This document shows, in pieces, positions 52,628-61,520 of a DNA stretch of 64,000 nt. The notes under the pieces are model-generated. The model saw only the letters and a program-made list of their open reading frames with translations, was not told the origin of the DNA and ran no database searches. A program made the position numbers and the translations under genes. Position 1 is the first letter of the stretch, and each line of letters begins with the position of its first letter. Source of the stretch: Herbaspirillum autotrophicum (lineage in GTDB: Bacteria; Pseudomonadota; Gammaproteobacteria; Burkholderiales; Burkholderiaceae_D). The DNA lies in the NCBI RefSeq assembly GCF_001189915.1, contig NZ_LFLS01000029.1:18151-82150 (forward strand), in the 5' to 3' direction.

Positions 52628-53692
52628 ATGCTGATTCAACTCGCGCTGATGGGCTTGCTGGTCGCGCTCATTCCGCTGACGCTGGTGTGGGTGTCCGGTG
52701 ATGCCGACAAGTACCGCAAGCTGGTCTGGGTGACCTTGTTCCTGACCTTTGACCTGATCATGTTCGGCGCTTTCACGCGTCTGACCGACTCGGGTCTGGG
52801 GTGTCCGGACTGGCCGGGTTGCTACGGTCACTCCAATCCCTTGCTGGCGCACGAACATATCAGTGCCGCCCAGGAGGCGATGCCTACCGGCCCGGTCACC
52901 GTGGCCAAGGCCTGGATCGAAATGACCCATCGCTATCTGGCGATGGCGGTCGGCGTTCTGATCATTGCCCTGATGGTGATTGCATGGCGGCGCTGGATCA
53001 AGTCGGCCCGCAGCGATCTCCGGTTCGCGCCATGGTTTCCGACCTTGCTGTTTTTCTTTGTCTGCCTGCAAGGCGCATTCGGCGCGTGGACCGTGACCAT
53101 GAAGTTGCAACCGATCATCGTCACCATTCATCTGTTGCTGGGCTTGACGCTGCTGGCGATGCTGACCTGGCTCGGCGCGCGCCAAAACGTGCATGAACAG
53201 ATTGCTGCCGCGGCACGGTCGCTGGCGGTGCCGGCGACATTGGCGCTGGTATTGCTGGTGATTCAGATCGCTTTGGGCGGCTGGGTCAGCACCAACTATG
53301 CGGCGCTGGCATGCACCGACTTTCCGTTTTGTCATGGCGTACTGATACCGCAAATGGATTTTGAAAACGGTTTCCATCTGTGGCGGCATCTGGGCAAAAC
53401 CGCTGACGGCGAATACTTGCCATTTCCGGCATTGACCGCGATCCACTGGGTGCACCGGACCTTTGCCTTCGTGGTGATCGCATTCATTGCCTGGCTGGCG
53501 CACAAGGCCTTGCGTATTCCTGGCTTGAGCAAGACCGGGCGCTGGTTGCTGATCGTGATTGCCTTGCAACTGACGACCGGTCTCGCCACCATTTATCTGA
53601 ACTGGCCGCTGGCCATTGCCGTGTTACACAACGGCGGTGCAGCGCTGCTTGTGCTGTTGCTGGTCATGTTAAACTACAAGACCCGACGCTAA
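52628..53692 (+). CDS. ctaA: Heme A synthase (CtaA/Cox15)
   Basis: A 354-residue membrane enzyme with about eight helices. It shows [22 protein letters not shown] after the first helices, a second [21 protein letters not shown] half, and paired His residues ([25 protein letters not shown]) that bind heme. It oxidises heme O to heme A. It starts six bases after the previous stop. Confidence 0.95.
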   Translation: MLIQLALMGLLVALIPLTLVWVSGDADKYRKLVWVTLFLTFDLIMFGAFTRLTDSGLGCPDWPGCYGHSNPLLAHEHISAAQEAMPTGPVTVAKAWIEMTHRYLAMAVGVLIIALMVIAWRRWIKSARSDLRFAPWFPTLLFFFVCLQGAFGAWTVTMKLQPIIVTIHLLLGLTLLAMLTWLGARQNVHEQIAAAARSLAVPATLALVLLVIQIALGGWVSTNYAALACTDFPFCHGVLIPQMDFENGFHLWRHLGKTADGEYLPFPALTAIHWVHRTFAFVVIAFIAWLAHKALRIPGLSKTGRWLLIVIALQLTTGLATIYLNWPLAIAVLHNGGAALLVLLLVMLNYKTRR

Positions 53693-53738
53693 TGGCGTAC
53701 TCCGGTATTTGCCACCAGCCACCGCGCAGCTTCATGAC

Positions 53739-54632
53739 ATGACTACTTTGACACTACAAACGAATCGCATCGCCCAGTATTGGGCGTTGACCAAACCGCG
53801 AGTGACGCAACTCGCGGTTTTTTGTGCCGTAATCGGCATGTTCCTGTCGACTCCGGATTTGCCCGACTGGCACAAGGTGGTGTTTGCGACAGTGGGCATC
53901 TGGTTGCTGGCCGGCGCGGCCTTTGCAGTCAATTGCCTGGTCGAACGCGAAATCGATTCGCGCATGGCGCGTACCGCCCGGCGGCCAATGGCACGTGGCG
54001 AAATTACCGTAACCCAGACGCTGATGTTTTCCGGCGTGATTGGCGGCATCGGCATGTGGATCCTGCATGAACTGGTGAATCCGCTGACCATGTGGCTGAC
54101 GCTGGCAACATTTGTCGGTTATGCCATCATCTACACCATCATTCTGAAACCATCGACACCACAAAACATCGTGATCGGCGGTTTGTCCGGCGCCATGCCG
54201 CCGGCACTGGGCTGGGCTGCGATTGCCAACGATGTGCCGATGCAGGCCTGGATTCTGGTACTGATCATCTTCATCTGGACCCCGCCGCATTTCTGGGCGC
54301 TGGCCATGTACCGCCGCGATGACTATGCACGTTCTGGCTTGCCGATGTTGCCGATCACCCACGGCCTCAAGTTCACCCAATTCCATATTCTGCTGTACAC
54401 GATTGCCTTGCTGGCAACCACCATGTTGCCTTTTGCGGTGGGCATGAGCGGTTTGATCTATCTGGCCAGTGCAGTGGTACTGGGTCTGATTTTCTTGTGG
54501 TACGCGTGGCAGATTTATCGTCGCTATACCGACTTGCTGGCGCGCAAGACCTTCACTTTCTCGATCATTTATCTGTCGCTGTTGTTCGCGGCGCTGCTGG
54601 TTGATCATTACTTCTTGTTCAAGGTTCTGTAA
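53739..54632 (+). CDS. ctaB: Protoheme IX farnesyltransferase (heme O synthase)
   Basis: A 297-residue UbiA-family enzyme with about nine helices. The prenyl-diphosphate site is visible as [23 protein letters not shown], and the second motif as [22 protein letters not shown]. It makes heme O from heme b and farnesyl diphosphate, feeding CtaA. ATG 53739 is chosen; the frame opens slightly earlier without support. Its TAA overlaps the ATG of the Sco gene. Confidence 0.95.
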   Translation: MTTLTLQTNRIAQYWALTKPRVTQLAVFCAVIGMFLSTPDLPDWHKVVFATVGIWLLAGAAFAVNCLVEREIDSRMARTARRPMARGEITVTQTLMFSGVIGGIGMWILHELVNPLTMWLTLATFVGYAIIYTIILKPSTPQNIVIGGLSGAMPPALGWAAIANDVPMQAWILVLIIFIWTPPHFWALAMYRRDDYARSGLPMLPITHGLKFTQFHILLYTIALLATTMLPFAVGMSGLIYLASAVVLGLIFLWYAWQIYRRYTDLLARKTFTFSIIYLSLLFAALLVDHYFLFKVL

Positions 54633-55219
54633 TGAAGCGTTTTCTGTCGTGGGCGTTGCTCACTGTTGCCGCGTTGTCACTGGTTGCCTGCAATCAGGCC
54701 GGCAGCGAGAAATTCACTAACACCGATGTTACCGGTCTGGAATACGCGAAAGACTTCGCGCTGACTGATCATAACGGCAAGCCGCGCACGCTGGCCGATT
54801 TCAAAGGCAAAGCGGTAGTGGTATTTTTCGGTTATACCCAATGCCCGGACGTATGCCCGACCACCATGGTGGAAATGGCCGATGTCATGAAGCAACTGGG
54901 GCCGCTGGCTGACAAGGTGCAGGTATTGTTTGTCACGGTTGATCCGGCGCGTGATACCCAAGCGTTGCTGGGGCAATATGTGCCGGCGTTCGATTCGCGT
55001 TTCCTCGGTTTGTATGGCGATGAAGCCGCCACCGAAAAAGTCGCCAGGGAATTCAAGGTGTTCTTCCAGAAAGTACCGGGCAAGACGCCCGGCAGCTATA
55101 CCATGGATCACACTGCGGGCAGCTATGTATTCGATCCGAAAGGACACATCCGCCTGTTCGTGCGGCACGGGCAGGGCACCGAGCCGATTGTGCATGATCT
55201 GAAATTGTTGCTGTCGTGA
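54632..55219 (+). CDS. Sco1/SenC copper chaperone lipoprotein
   Basis: A 195-residue lipoprotein: lipobox ending at Cys20 (SLVAC), thioredoxin-like domain with the copper-binding CPDVC (Cys71, Cys75) and His160 in YTMDHTAGSY. Sco1 delivers copper to the CuA centre of subunit II, working with PCuAC. It is the last gene of the oxidase locus and ends before a strong terminator. Confidence 0.95.
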   Translation: MKRFLSWALLTVAALSLVACNQAGSEKFTNTDVTGLEYAKDFALTDHNGKPRTLADFKGKAVVVFFGYTQCPDVCPTTMVEMADVMKQLGPLADKVQVLFVTVDPARDTQALLGQYVPAFDSRFLGLYGDEAATEKVAREFKVFFQKVPGKTPGSYTMDHTAGSYVFDPKGHIRLFVRHGQGTEPIVHDLKLLLS

Positions 55220-55246
55220 TCATTAGCTTCTGACCGGATTGCACAA

Positions 55247-55280
55247 AAAGAAAAAGGCGCCTTGCGGCGCCTTTTTCTTT
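55247..55280. terminator. Bidirectional terminator between the Sco gene and rpoH
   Basis: Fifteen-base perfect inverted repeat AAAGAAAAAGGCGCC with a TTGC loop; A- and T-rich arms serve both convergent genes. Confidence 0.92.
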
Positions 55281-55295
55281 GGCTGGTGCAGCAGC

Positions 55296-56195
55296 TTAAG
55301 AGTAAGCCTGCAATGCACCCTTCATTTTCTTCAGTGCAACGGCTTCGATCTGGCGGATACGCTCGGCCGACACGCCGAATTCGTCTGCCAGTTCGTGCAG
55401 TGTTGCGCCGCTGCCGTCATCGTTGGCCAGCCAGCGTGCTTCGACAATACGGCGTGAACGGTCATCCAGCTTGCTCAATGCCAGCTCCAGACCTTCCGAT
55501 TGCAACCGGTCATATTGCTTGGCTTCCATGACTTTGGTCGGCTCATGGTTTTCCGAAGACAGATAAGCAATTGGCGCAAACTTGTCGTCATCATCATCCG
55601 TCGGCGCTTCCAGAGCCACATCGCGGCCCGAGAGACGGGTTTCCATTTCAATGACTTCTTCACGCTTGACATCAAGGGTCTTGGCCAATGCATCGACCTG
55701 CGCCGGTGTCATTGCGTCCAGACCTTGCTTGTGGCTGCGCAGATTGAAAAACAGTTTGCGTTGGGCCTTGGTGGTAGCCACTTTGACCAGACGCCAGTTT
55801 TTCAGAATGTATTCATGCATTTCGGCCTTGATCCAATGCATGGCATAGGACACCAGACGCACGCCCTGATCGGGATCGAAGCGTTTGACGGCTTTCATCA
55901 AACCGATATTGCCTTCCTGAATCAGGTCAGCATGCGGCAAGCCGTAACCCAGATAACCGCGGGCAATCGATACCACCAGACGCAAATGCGACAGCACCAG
56001 CTTTTGTGCGGCGCCGAGATCATTGTTGTTGCGCAGGTCGCGGGCCAGATTGACCTCTTCGTCCTGGGTCAGCATTGGCAAACGATTGACAGCAGAAATG
56101 TAAGCGTCAATATTGCCCAATGTCCCGGAGAAGCCGAGTGCCAGAGCATTGGTTTCTGTTGGGATAAGTGCAGTTGTTGCAGACGCTGATTTCAT
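55296..56195 (-). CDS. rpoH: Heat-shock sigma factor RpoH (sigma 32)
   Basis: A 299-residue group 3 sigma factor. Region 2 shows DLIQEGNIGLMKAVKRFDPDQG and RLVSYAMHWIKAEMHEYIL; the RpoH-specific region C box appears as TTKAQRKLFFNLR; region 4 ends with GATLHELADEFGVSAERIRQIEAVALKKM for -35 recognition. It directs transcription of chaperone and protease genes. A CIRCE operator overlapping a promoter lies about 80 bases upstream, so HrcA repression is predicted in addition to any control at the level of translation or stability. AAGGAGAAAC precedes the ATG. Confidence 0.97.
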   Translation of the reverse strand: MKSASATTALIPTETNALALGFSGTLGNIDAYISAVNRLPMLTQDEEVNLARDLRNNNDLGAAQKLVLSHLRLVVSIARGYLGYGLPHADLIQEGNIGLMKAVKRFDPDQGVRLVSYAMHWIKAEMHEYILKNWRLVKVATTKAQRKLFFNLRSHKQGLDAMTPAQVDALAKTLDVKREEVIEMETRLSGRDVALEAPTDDDDDKFAPIAYLSSENHEPTKVMEAKQYDRLQSEGLELALSKLDDRSRRIVEARWLANDDGSGATLHELADEFGVSAERIRQIEAVALKKMKGALQAYS

Positions 56196-56275
56196 TGTTT
56201 CTCCTTGTTCCTGTAGAGGGAAGCGATGCGAAAATGTATGCCTGTAAAGCTAAAGCCGCAGTATTTCTATCGGGT

Positions 56276-56305
56276 ATTCTAGCACTCCTTATAGGAGAGT
56301 GCTAA
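56276..56305 (-). promoter_or_regulatory. CIRCE operator overlapping the rpoH promoter
   Basis: On the minus strand TTAGCACTC, nine bases, GAGTGCTAG (56305-56279): 17 of 18 operator positions match the HrcA-binding CIRCE consensus TTAGCACTC-N9-GAGTGCTAA with the canonical spacing. The same bases contain a plausible promoter: TTAGCA (-35, 56305-56300) and TAGAAT (-10, 56281-56276) 18 bases apart. The -10 ends 80 bases before the rpoH ATG. HrcA bound here would block the polymerase directly. Confidence 0.85.
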
Positions 56306-56454
56306 TTGGGAATCCGGAATGCGGCCATAGCCAGCTTCTATTGCTTTTATGACAGTTATTGTTTTCATCGCTCCATTTAGAAGGCGAAGACGGCATAAAG
56401 TTGCCTCGCGCCGCACAAGAAGCTGTAACAATTTTTGGAGAGAAATCTCCGCAT

Positions 56455-56484
56455 CCCGAAAATTTCTTTTGGGAAATTTTCGGG
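56455..56484. terminator. AT-rich hairpin after ftsX
   Basis: Perfect twelve-base inverted repeat CCCGAAAATTTC with a six-base loop, 19 bases past the ftsX stop. A second small hairpin (GGAGA-GAAA-TCTCC, 56437-56450) follows on the ftsX strand. There is no terminal T-run, so it may stabilise the 3' end or act as an imperfect terminator. The rest of 56196-56502 apart from the CIRCE site holds no gene I can support. Confidence 0.55.
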
Positions 56485-56502
56485 CGCGAAAGCAGAGACA
56501 GA

Positions 56503-57426
56503 TCAGGTCAGGCGGGCCAGATGCCGTTTGACGGAAAGCATGGCGCCGAACAGGCCGAGCAAGGCGCTGACGGCCAGCAAGAACACGGTGGCAGGCAAGC
56601 TGGGAGCTGCCATTCGGAATTCTGAAGCATACAGGCTGGCGAAGTCGGCGATGGCCACATTGAGCGGTTGCAATGCCAGCACGACCAGTCCCAACGCCAG
56701 ACCGCCGGCGCACAAGCCGAGCAGTGCGCCGGTGTAATAAAACGGCCGGTGGATGAAGGCGTTGGTGGCACCCAGCAGACGCGATACCGCGATTTCGTCA
56801 TATTGCGTCATGACTTGCAGGCGGATCGTGTTGAACACCACTGCCACCACCACCGCACCCAGCGTAATGCCGAGGAACAACAGCACCAGCCGCAATATGC
56901 GCAGCAGTGCTGCCAGGCGTTTTACCCAGGCCGAATCGATTTGCACGGTGTCGACGCCGGGCAGCGCTTTGAGTTTGCTGGCGATATCGTCAACCCGACT
57001 GGCATCCATCGCATTCTGGAAACCGGACAGCTTGAGCACGTAGCTGTCGGGCAATGGATTGGCACCGAGCGTGGTGAGCACATCATTGAGGCCGGTCTTG
57101 CTCTTGAGCGAGTCAAAGGCTTTTTCACGCGGCGTGAATTCGATCTTGGCGGTGCTGTTGCTGTCTTGCAGAATGGTGCGGATGGAGGAGGCCAGTGCCA
57201 CCGCCTTGTCGCGCGGCGTATCCATTTTCAGGAACAGGCTGATTTCCGGTTCGACCGCCAGTTGCTCGGATACGGGGCGGACGTTTTCGAGTATGGTCAG
57301 TCCGGTAAATGGCAATGCCAGCGCAATCGACACCACCAATACGTTGAGGATGAAGTTGCCGGGCGAGCGCAGCAGATGGGTGAAGGCATCGGCGCAGGCA
57401 AAGAAGTGTTGACGCAGCCAGTTCAT
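56503..57426 (-). CDS. ftsX: Cell division protein FtsX
   Basis: A 307-residue ABC-like membrane protein: N-terminal cytosolic segment, first helix (about 20-42), a periplasmic loop (about 45-170), then three further helices. Typical blocks are FRAD-type start (FACADAFTHLLRSPGNFIL), DSAWVKRLAALLRILRL and DEIAVSRLLGATNAFIHRPFYYTGALLG. With FtsE it controls amidase activation at the septum. It overlaps ftsE by four bases. Confidence 0.95.
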   Translation of the reverse strand: MNWLRQHFFACADAFTHLLRSPGNFILNVLVVSIALALPFTGLTILENVRPVSEQLAVEPEISLFLKMDTPRDKAVALASSIRTILQDSNSTAKIEFTPREKAFDSLKSKTGLNDVLTTLGANPLPDSYVLKLSGFQNAMDASRVDDIASKLKALPGVDTVQIDSAWVKRLAALLRILRLVLLFLGITLGAVVVAVVFNTIRLQVMTQYDEIAVSRLLGATNAFIHRPFYYTGALLGLCAGGLALGLVVLALQPLNVAIADFASLYASEFRMAAPSLPATVFLLAVSALLGLFGAMLSVKRHLARLT

Positions 57427-58115
57427 GCGCTCACCTCCACCGGGTTGCTGACGCCGTTATGCCAGCCATCGACGATGCGGCCGCGGTCGAGATAAATGAT
57501 GCGGTCGGCACCGGTAAGGTATTGCTCATCATGGGTCGAGATCAGGCAGGTGACGCCGACGCCGTGAAATGACTTCAGCGCGGCCAGTACCTTGTTGGCA
57601 TTTTCGCGATCCAGATTGGCGGTCGGCTCATCGGCCAGAATGATTTGCGGGCGGTTGACGATGGCGCGTGCAATGGCGACCCGTTGCTGTTCGCCGCCGG
57701 ACAATTCCTGCGGTTCGGCCTGCGCCTTGTCGAGCAGATCGACTTTGTCGAGGGCGGCGCGGGCGCGCTTTTCGGCATCGGCACGGGAGGCGCCGGTGAC
57801 GATCAGCGGCAACATGACATTGGCCAGCAGATTGCGATCTTGTAATAAACGCTGTTGTTGAAAGATCAAGCCCAGGTTGCGGCGCAGATACGGCAAGCCG
57901 GAGGACTTGATGGTATTGATGCTCTGGCCATTGACGCTGAGCGTGCCGGCGCTGGGGCGTTCGATGGCGGCGATCATTTTCAGCAAGGTCGACTTGCCGG
58001 CCCCGGACGGACCTGCCAGAAAGAGCAGCTCGCCCTTGCCGACCGACAGCGTGATGTCGCGCAACGCAAAGACGTCGCGCGAATATTGTTTGGCAACCTT
58101 GGCAAATTCGATCAT
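57423..58115 (-). CDS. ftsE: Cell division ATP-binding protein FtsE
   Basis: A 230-residue ABC ATPase: Walker A GPSGAGKST near residue 36, signature ELSGGEQQRVAIARA, Walker B IILADEPTANLD, and switch His in STHDEQYL. It partners FtsX. One base separates it from the ftsY stop, giving the gene order ftsY-ftsE-ftsX seen in many proteobacteria. Confidence 0.97.
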   Translation of the reverse strand: MIEFAKVAKQYSRDVFALRDITLSVGKGELLFLAGPSGAGKSTLLKMIAAIERPSAGTLSVNGQSINTIKSSGLPYLRRNLGLIFQQQRLLQDRNLLANVMLPLIVTGASRADAEKRARAALDKVDLLDKAQAEPQELSGGEQQRVAIARAIVNRPQIILADEPTANLDRENANKVLAALKSFHGVGVTCLISTHDEQYLTGADRIIYLDRGRIVDGWHNGVSNPVEVSA

Positions 58116-58116
58116 G

Positions 58117-59217
58117 TCAGCTTAACAGGGCATCAACAAATTCAGTGGCGTCAAAGGCTTGCAAGTCATCGATGCTTTCACCGACACCGATGAAATACAG
58201 GGGAATCGGCCGGGTTTTGGCAATCGCTGCCAAAATGCCGCCCTTGGCGGTGCCGTCCAGTTTGGTCACTACCAGCCCGGTCAGGCCCAGCGCATCGTCG
58301 AAGGCCTTGACCTGCGCCAGTGCATTTTGACCAGTATTGCCATCAATGACGAGCAAAATCTCGTGTGGCGCCGAGGCCATGCCTTTGGCGATCACGCGCT
58401 TGATCTTCTTGAGTTCATCCATCAGATGCAATTGCGTTGGCAGGCGGCCGGCGGTATCCACCATGACCACGTTGGTGCCGCGCGCTTGTGCCGAATGCAC
58501 GGCATCGAACGCGACTGCGGCCGGATCGCCCGATTCCTGGGCAATCACGGTGATGTTGTTGCGTTCGCCCCAGATCGTCAGTTGCTCACGGGCGGCGGCG
58601 CGGAACGTATCGCCGGCAGCCAGCAACACCGATTGCTTGTGTGCCTGCAAATGTTTGGCCAGTTTGCCGATGGTGGTGGTCTTGCCGGCGCCGTTGACGC
58701 CGCAGATCATCGCCACCAGTGGTTGATGGCGGCCCAGTACCAGCGGTTTTTGCAGCGGTTTCAGCAGGTCGATCAGGATGGTGCGCAGGGCGGTTCTGAC
58801 TTGATCGGCTTCGGTCAGCTTTTCATCCTTGACCTTCTTTTTCAGGGCATCGAGCAAGAATTGCGTGGCTTCAACGCCGGCGTCCGATACCAGCAACGCC
58901 GATTCCAGCTCTTCGTAGAGATCGTCGTCAATGCGGGCGCCGATGAACAGCGTGGTCAGGTTGCTGGAGGTTTTCGCCAGTCCGCTCTTGAGCTTGGACA
59001 GCCACGAGCGCTTGGCTTCCGGCGAGCTTGGAGCGGCTTCGACAATTCCTTCTTCCACGGCAACGCTGGCCGGCACGGGAGCCGGTTCGGCAACTTCCGC
59101 AACGGGGGCCGCGACCGGGGTCGGTACCGCTATGGGTGCCGGCGCGGGCGCTGGTGCAGGTGTTTCAGGAGCGATCGATGGCTCGTTTTTGGGTTTTTTC
59201 TTGAAGAAACTAAACAT
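58117..59217 (-). CDS. ftsY: Signal recognition particle receptor FtsY
   Basis: A 366-residue SRP GTPase. The N-terminal ~75 residues are Pro/Ala/Val-rich and acidic (A domain), followed by the N domain (KRSWLSKLKSGLAKTSSNL) and the GTPase G domain with GVNGAGKTTTIGKLA, DTFRAAAREQL, DTAGRLPTQ, and TKLDGTAKGG. It docks ribosome-SRP complexes at the membrane. It is divergent from the M16 peptidase gene, an arrangement frequently seen in betaproteobacteria. Confidence 0.97.
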   Translation of the reverse strand: MFSFFKKKPKNEPSIAPETPAPAPAPAPIAVPTPVAAPVAEVAEPAPVPASVAVEEGIVEAAPSSPEAKRSWLSKLKSGLAKTSSNLTTLFIGARIDDDLYEELESALLVSDAGVEATQFLLDALKKKVKDEKLTEADQVRTALRTILIDLLKPLQKPLVLGRHQPLVAMICGVNGAGKTTTIGKLAKHLQAHKQSVLLAAGDTFRAAAREQLTIWGERNNITVIAQESGDPAAVAFDAVHSAQARGTNVVMVDTAGRLPTQLHLMDELKKIKRVIAKGMASAPHEILLVIDGNTGQNALAQVKAFDDALGLTGLVVTKLDGTAKGGILAAIAKTRPIPLYFIGVGESIDDLQAFDATEFVDALLS

Positions 59218-59391
59218 CGGATGCTGGATTGAACTCTGTTGACGTAAAAATACGGATACGCTCGTTCGGGGCCGCTTTCAGACGCGGACGCAGGCAATGA
59301 ACAAGGTACAATTGGCCGGTTCCCGATCCCCGGCAACATGGTCCGGACTACGCGGGTTGGCAGCCTCCCGCATTCTATCAGAGCATAGCGA

Positions 59392-60765
59392 ATGAAATTA
59401 AAGATCAGAGTAATCCTGTCATCCTGCCTGCTGCTGGGTTGCAGTCTTGCAGCACAGGCGCAGTCGGCGCAAGAGTTCATGCTGCGTAACGGCATGAAAG
59501 TGATAGTCAAGGAAGATCACCGCGCGCCGACTGCAGTACAGATGGTCTGGTACAAGGTCGGGTCGGTGGACGAGGTCAACGGCAGCACCGGCATTGCCCA
59601 TGCGCTGGAGCACATGATGTTCAAGGGCACCAAAAAGCACAAGGTGGGTGAATTCAGCCGCCTGGTGGCAGAACTGGGTGGTCGTGAAAATGCTTTTACC
59701 AACCACGATTACACGGCTTACTTTCAGCAGATTGAAAAATCGCGGCTGGAAGCGGTGATGGCGCTGGAAGCTGATCGCATGCAGAACTTGCAGTTCAGTG
59801 CGGCTGAATTTGCCAAGGAAATCCGGGTCGTGATGGAAGAGCGCCGCTGGCGCACCGACGACCAGCCGATGGGTTTGCTCAATGAAGCGCTGCAGGCCAG
59901 CGCGTTCGTGGCGCATCCGTATCACCATCCGGTAGTGGGGTGGATGGATGATCTGCAGCACATGACAATCCAGGACATTCAAGGCTGGTATCAGCGCTGG
60001 TATGCGCCAAACAACGCGACGCTGGTCGTGGCCGGCGATGTCGATGCCAAGCGCGTGCAGGCCTTGGCCGAACGTTATTTCGGCGGCATTCCGCGTAAAA
60101 CGCTGCCGGTCACCAAGCCACAGAACGAGCCGGTGCAGCAAGGCTTGCGCCGGGTCGTCGTCAAGGCGCCGGCGGAAAATCCGTATGTCGTCATGGCGTT
60201 CAAGGTTCCGACCTTGCGTGATGTGGAAAAGGATGACGACGTCTACGCGCTCGATGTGTTGTCCGCCGTTCTTGATGGTTACGATAATGCGCGCCTGACC
60301 GCCAAATTGATCCGCAGCGACAAAGTCGCCAATGAAGTCGGCGCCTCCTACGACAATATGGCGCGCGGCCCGGTCTTGTTCACCCTCGAAGGCAGTCCGG
60401 CCGCCGGTACCACCACCGAACAACTGGAAGGCTTGTTGCGTGCCGAGGTCAGTCGCATCGCACAAGAGGGCGTGGCTGAACAGGAATTGCAACGAGTCAA
60501 AACCCAGTTGATTGCTTCGCAAATCTACAAGCGCGATTCGATTTTTGGTCAGGCGATGGAAATCGGCACCATGGAAATGTCAGGCATTTCCCAGGCGCGT
60601 ATCGACCGCATCATCGAGAAATTGAAGATGGTGACGTCGCAGCAGTTGCAGGCAGTCGCCCAAAAATACTTCGTTGATGACGGCCTTACCGTCGCCACGC
60701 TGATCCCGCTGCCACTGCCGGCCGAGGGCAAACGCCCCGGCCCGCCGCCCGGCTTGTTGCGCTGA
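59392..60765 (+). CDS. M16-family zinc peptidase, catalytic member
   Basis: A 457-residue periplasmic peptidase. A signal peptide (residues 1-22, with a possible lipobox Cys at 17) is followed by the zinc motif HALEH (His70, Glu73, His74), then GGRENAFTNHDYTAYF and the more distal Glu region LEADRMQNLQF. Two M16 domains are present; the second has the substrate-binding ARLTAKLIRS and VANEVGASYDNM segments. It is expected to pair with the HxxEH-lacking homologue two genes downstream, as mitochondrial processing peptidase subunits do. Confidence 0.92.
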   Translation: MKLKIRVILSSCLLLGCSLAAQAQSAQEFMLRNGMKVIVKEDHRAPTAVQMVWYKVGSVDEVNGSTGIAHALEHMMFKGTKKHKVGEFSRLVAELGGRENAFTNHDYTAYFQQIEKSRLEAVMALEADRMQNLQFSAAEFAKEIRVVMEERRWRTDDQPMGLLNEALQASAFVAHPYHHPVVGWMDDLQHMTIQDIQGWYQRWYAPNNATLVVAGDVDAKRVQALAERYFGGIPRKTLPVTKPQNEPVQQGLRRVVVKAPAENPYVVMAFKVPTLRDVEKDDDVYALDVLSAVLDGYDNARLTAKLIRSDKVANEVGASYDNMARGPVLFTLEGSPAAGTTTEQLEGLLRAEVSRIAQEGVAEQELQRVKTQLIASQIYKRDSIFGQAMEIGTMEMSGISQARIDRIIEKLKMVTSQQLQAVAQKYFVDDGLTVATLIPLPLPAEGKRPGPPPGLLR

Positions 60766-60808
60766 TCGTGCACCGGTTCATTTTGTTTTGCTCTGACGGA
60801 GGAAAAGC

Positions 60809-61453
60809 ATGCCAGTGATCGTGATTGCCAATCCGAAAGGCGGCGTAGGAAAAAGTACACTGTCGACCAATCTGGCCGGGTACTTTGTCAATCGTGGCTA
60901 TACCGCGTTGCTGGGCGATATCGATCGCCAGCAATCGTCGCGCGCGTGGCTGGGCATCCGGCCGCCGGAAGCGCGACCGATTGCCACTTGGGACATCAAC
61001 GAAGACCATATCGCCAAGCCGCCCAAGGGGACCAGTCATGTGGTGCTCGACACACCGGCCGGTTTGCATGGCTGGCGACTCAATGATGTATTGAAAATGG
61101 CGGATAAAGTGTTGGTGCCGTTGCAGCCTTCGATCTTTGACATTCTCGCCACCCAGGATTTTCTGCGCCGGCTGGCCGATGAAAAGGCAGTACGCAATGG
61201 CGAGATCGATGTCGGCGTAGTGGGCATGCGGGTCGATTCCCGGACCCGTTCGGCGCAGCAATTGCATCGCTTTATCGAAGGTTTGAATTTGCCGGTGCTC
61301 AGTTATTTGCGCGATACCCAAAACTATGTGCAGTTGGCGGCGCATGGCCTGACCCTGTGGGATATTGCACCGTCGCGCGTGCAGCGCGATCTGGAACAGT
61401 GGCAACCGGTGCTCGACTGGGTTGAATCCAAGCCGCAGCATGTTCGGGTTTGA
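60809..61453 (+). CDS. ParA/MinD-family ATPase
   Basis: A 214-residue deviant-Walker ATPase: KGGVGKST at residues 10-17, a second motif GDIDRQQSS, and VVLDTPAG as Walker B. It is shorter than chromosomal ParA and lacks an N-terminal DNA-binding domain. No ParB or parS-like repeat is visible, so chromosome partition is unlikely; positioning of a protein complex is a more likely role. It lies 43 bases after the catalytic M16 gene with GGAGGAA before its ATG, and 67 bases before the second M16 gene. Confidence 0.9.
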   Translation: MPVIVIANPKGGVGKSTLSTNLAGYFVNRGYTALLGDIDRQQSSRAWLGIRPPEARPIATWDINEDHIAKPPKGTSHVVLDTPAGLHGWRLNDVLKMADKVLVPLQPSIFDILATQDFLRRLADEKAVRNGEIDVGVVGMRVDSRTRSAQQLHRFIEGLNLPVLSYLRDTQNYVQLAAHGLTLWDIAPSRVQRDLEQWQPVLDWVESKPQHVRV

Positions 61454-61520
61454 CGCTGCGAACCTGCATTGCTCCCGCAGTTTCTTCCGTATTACTTCTT
61501 ATGTTTCAACACGTATCAAC

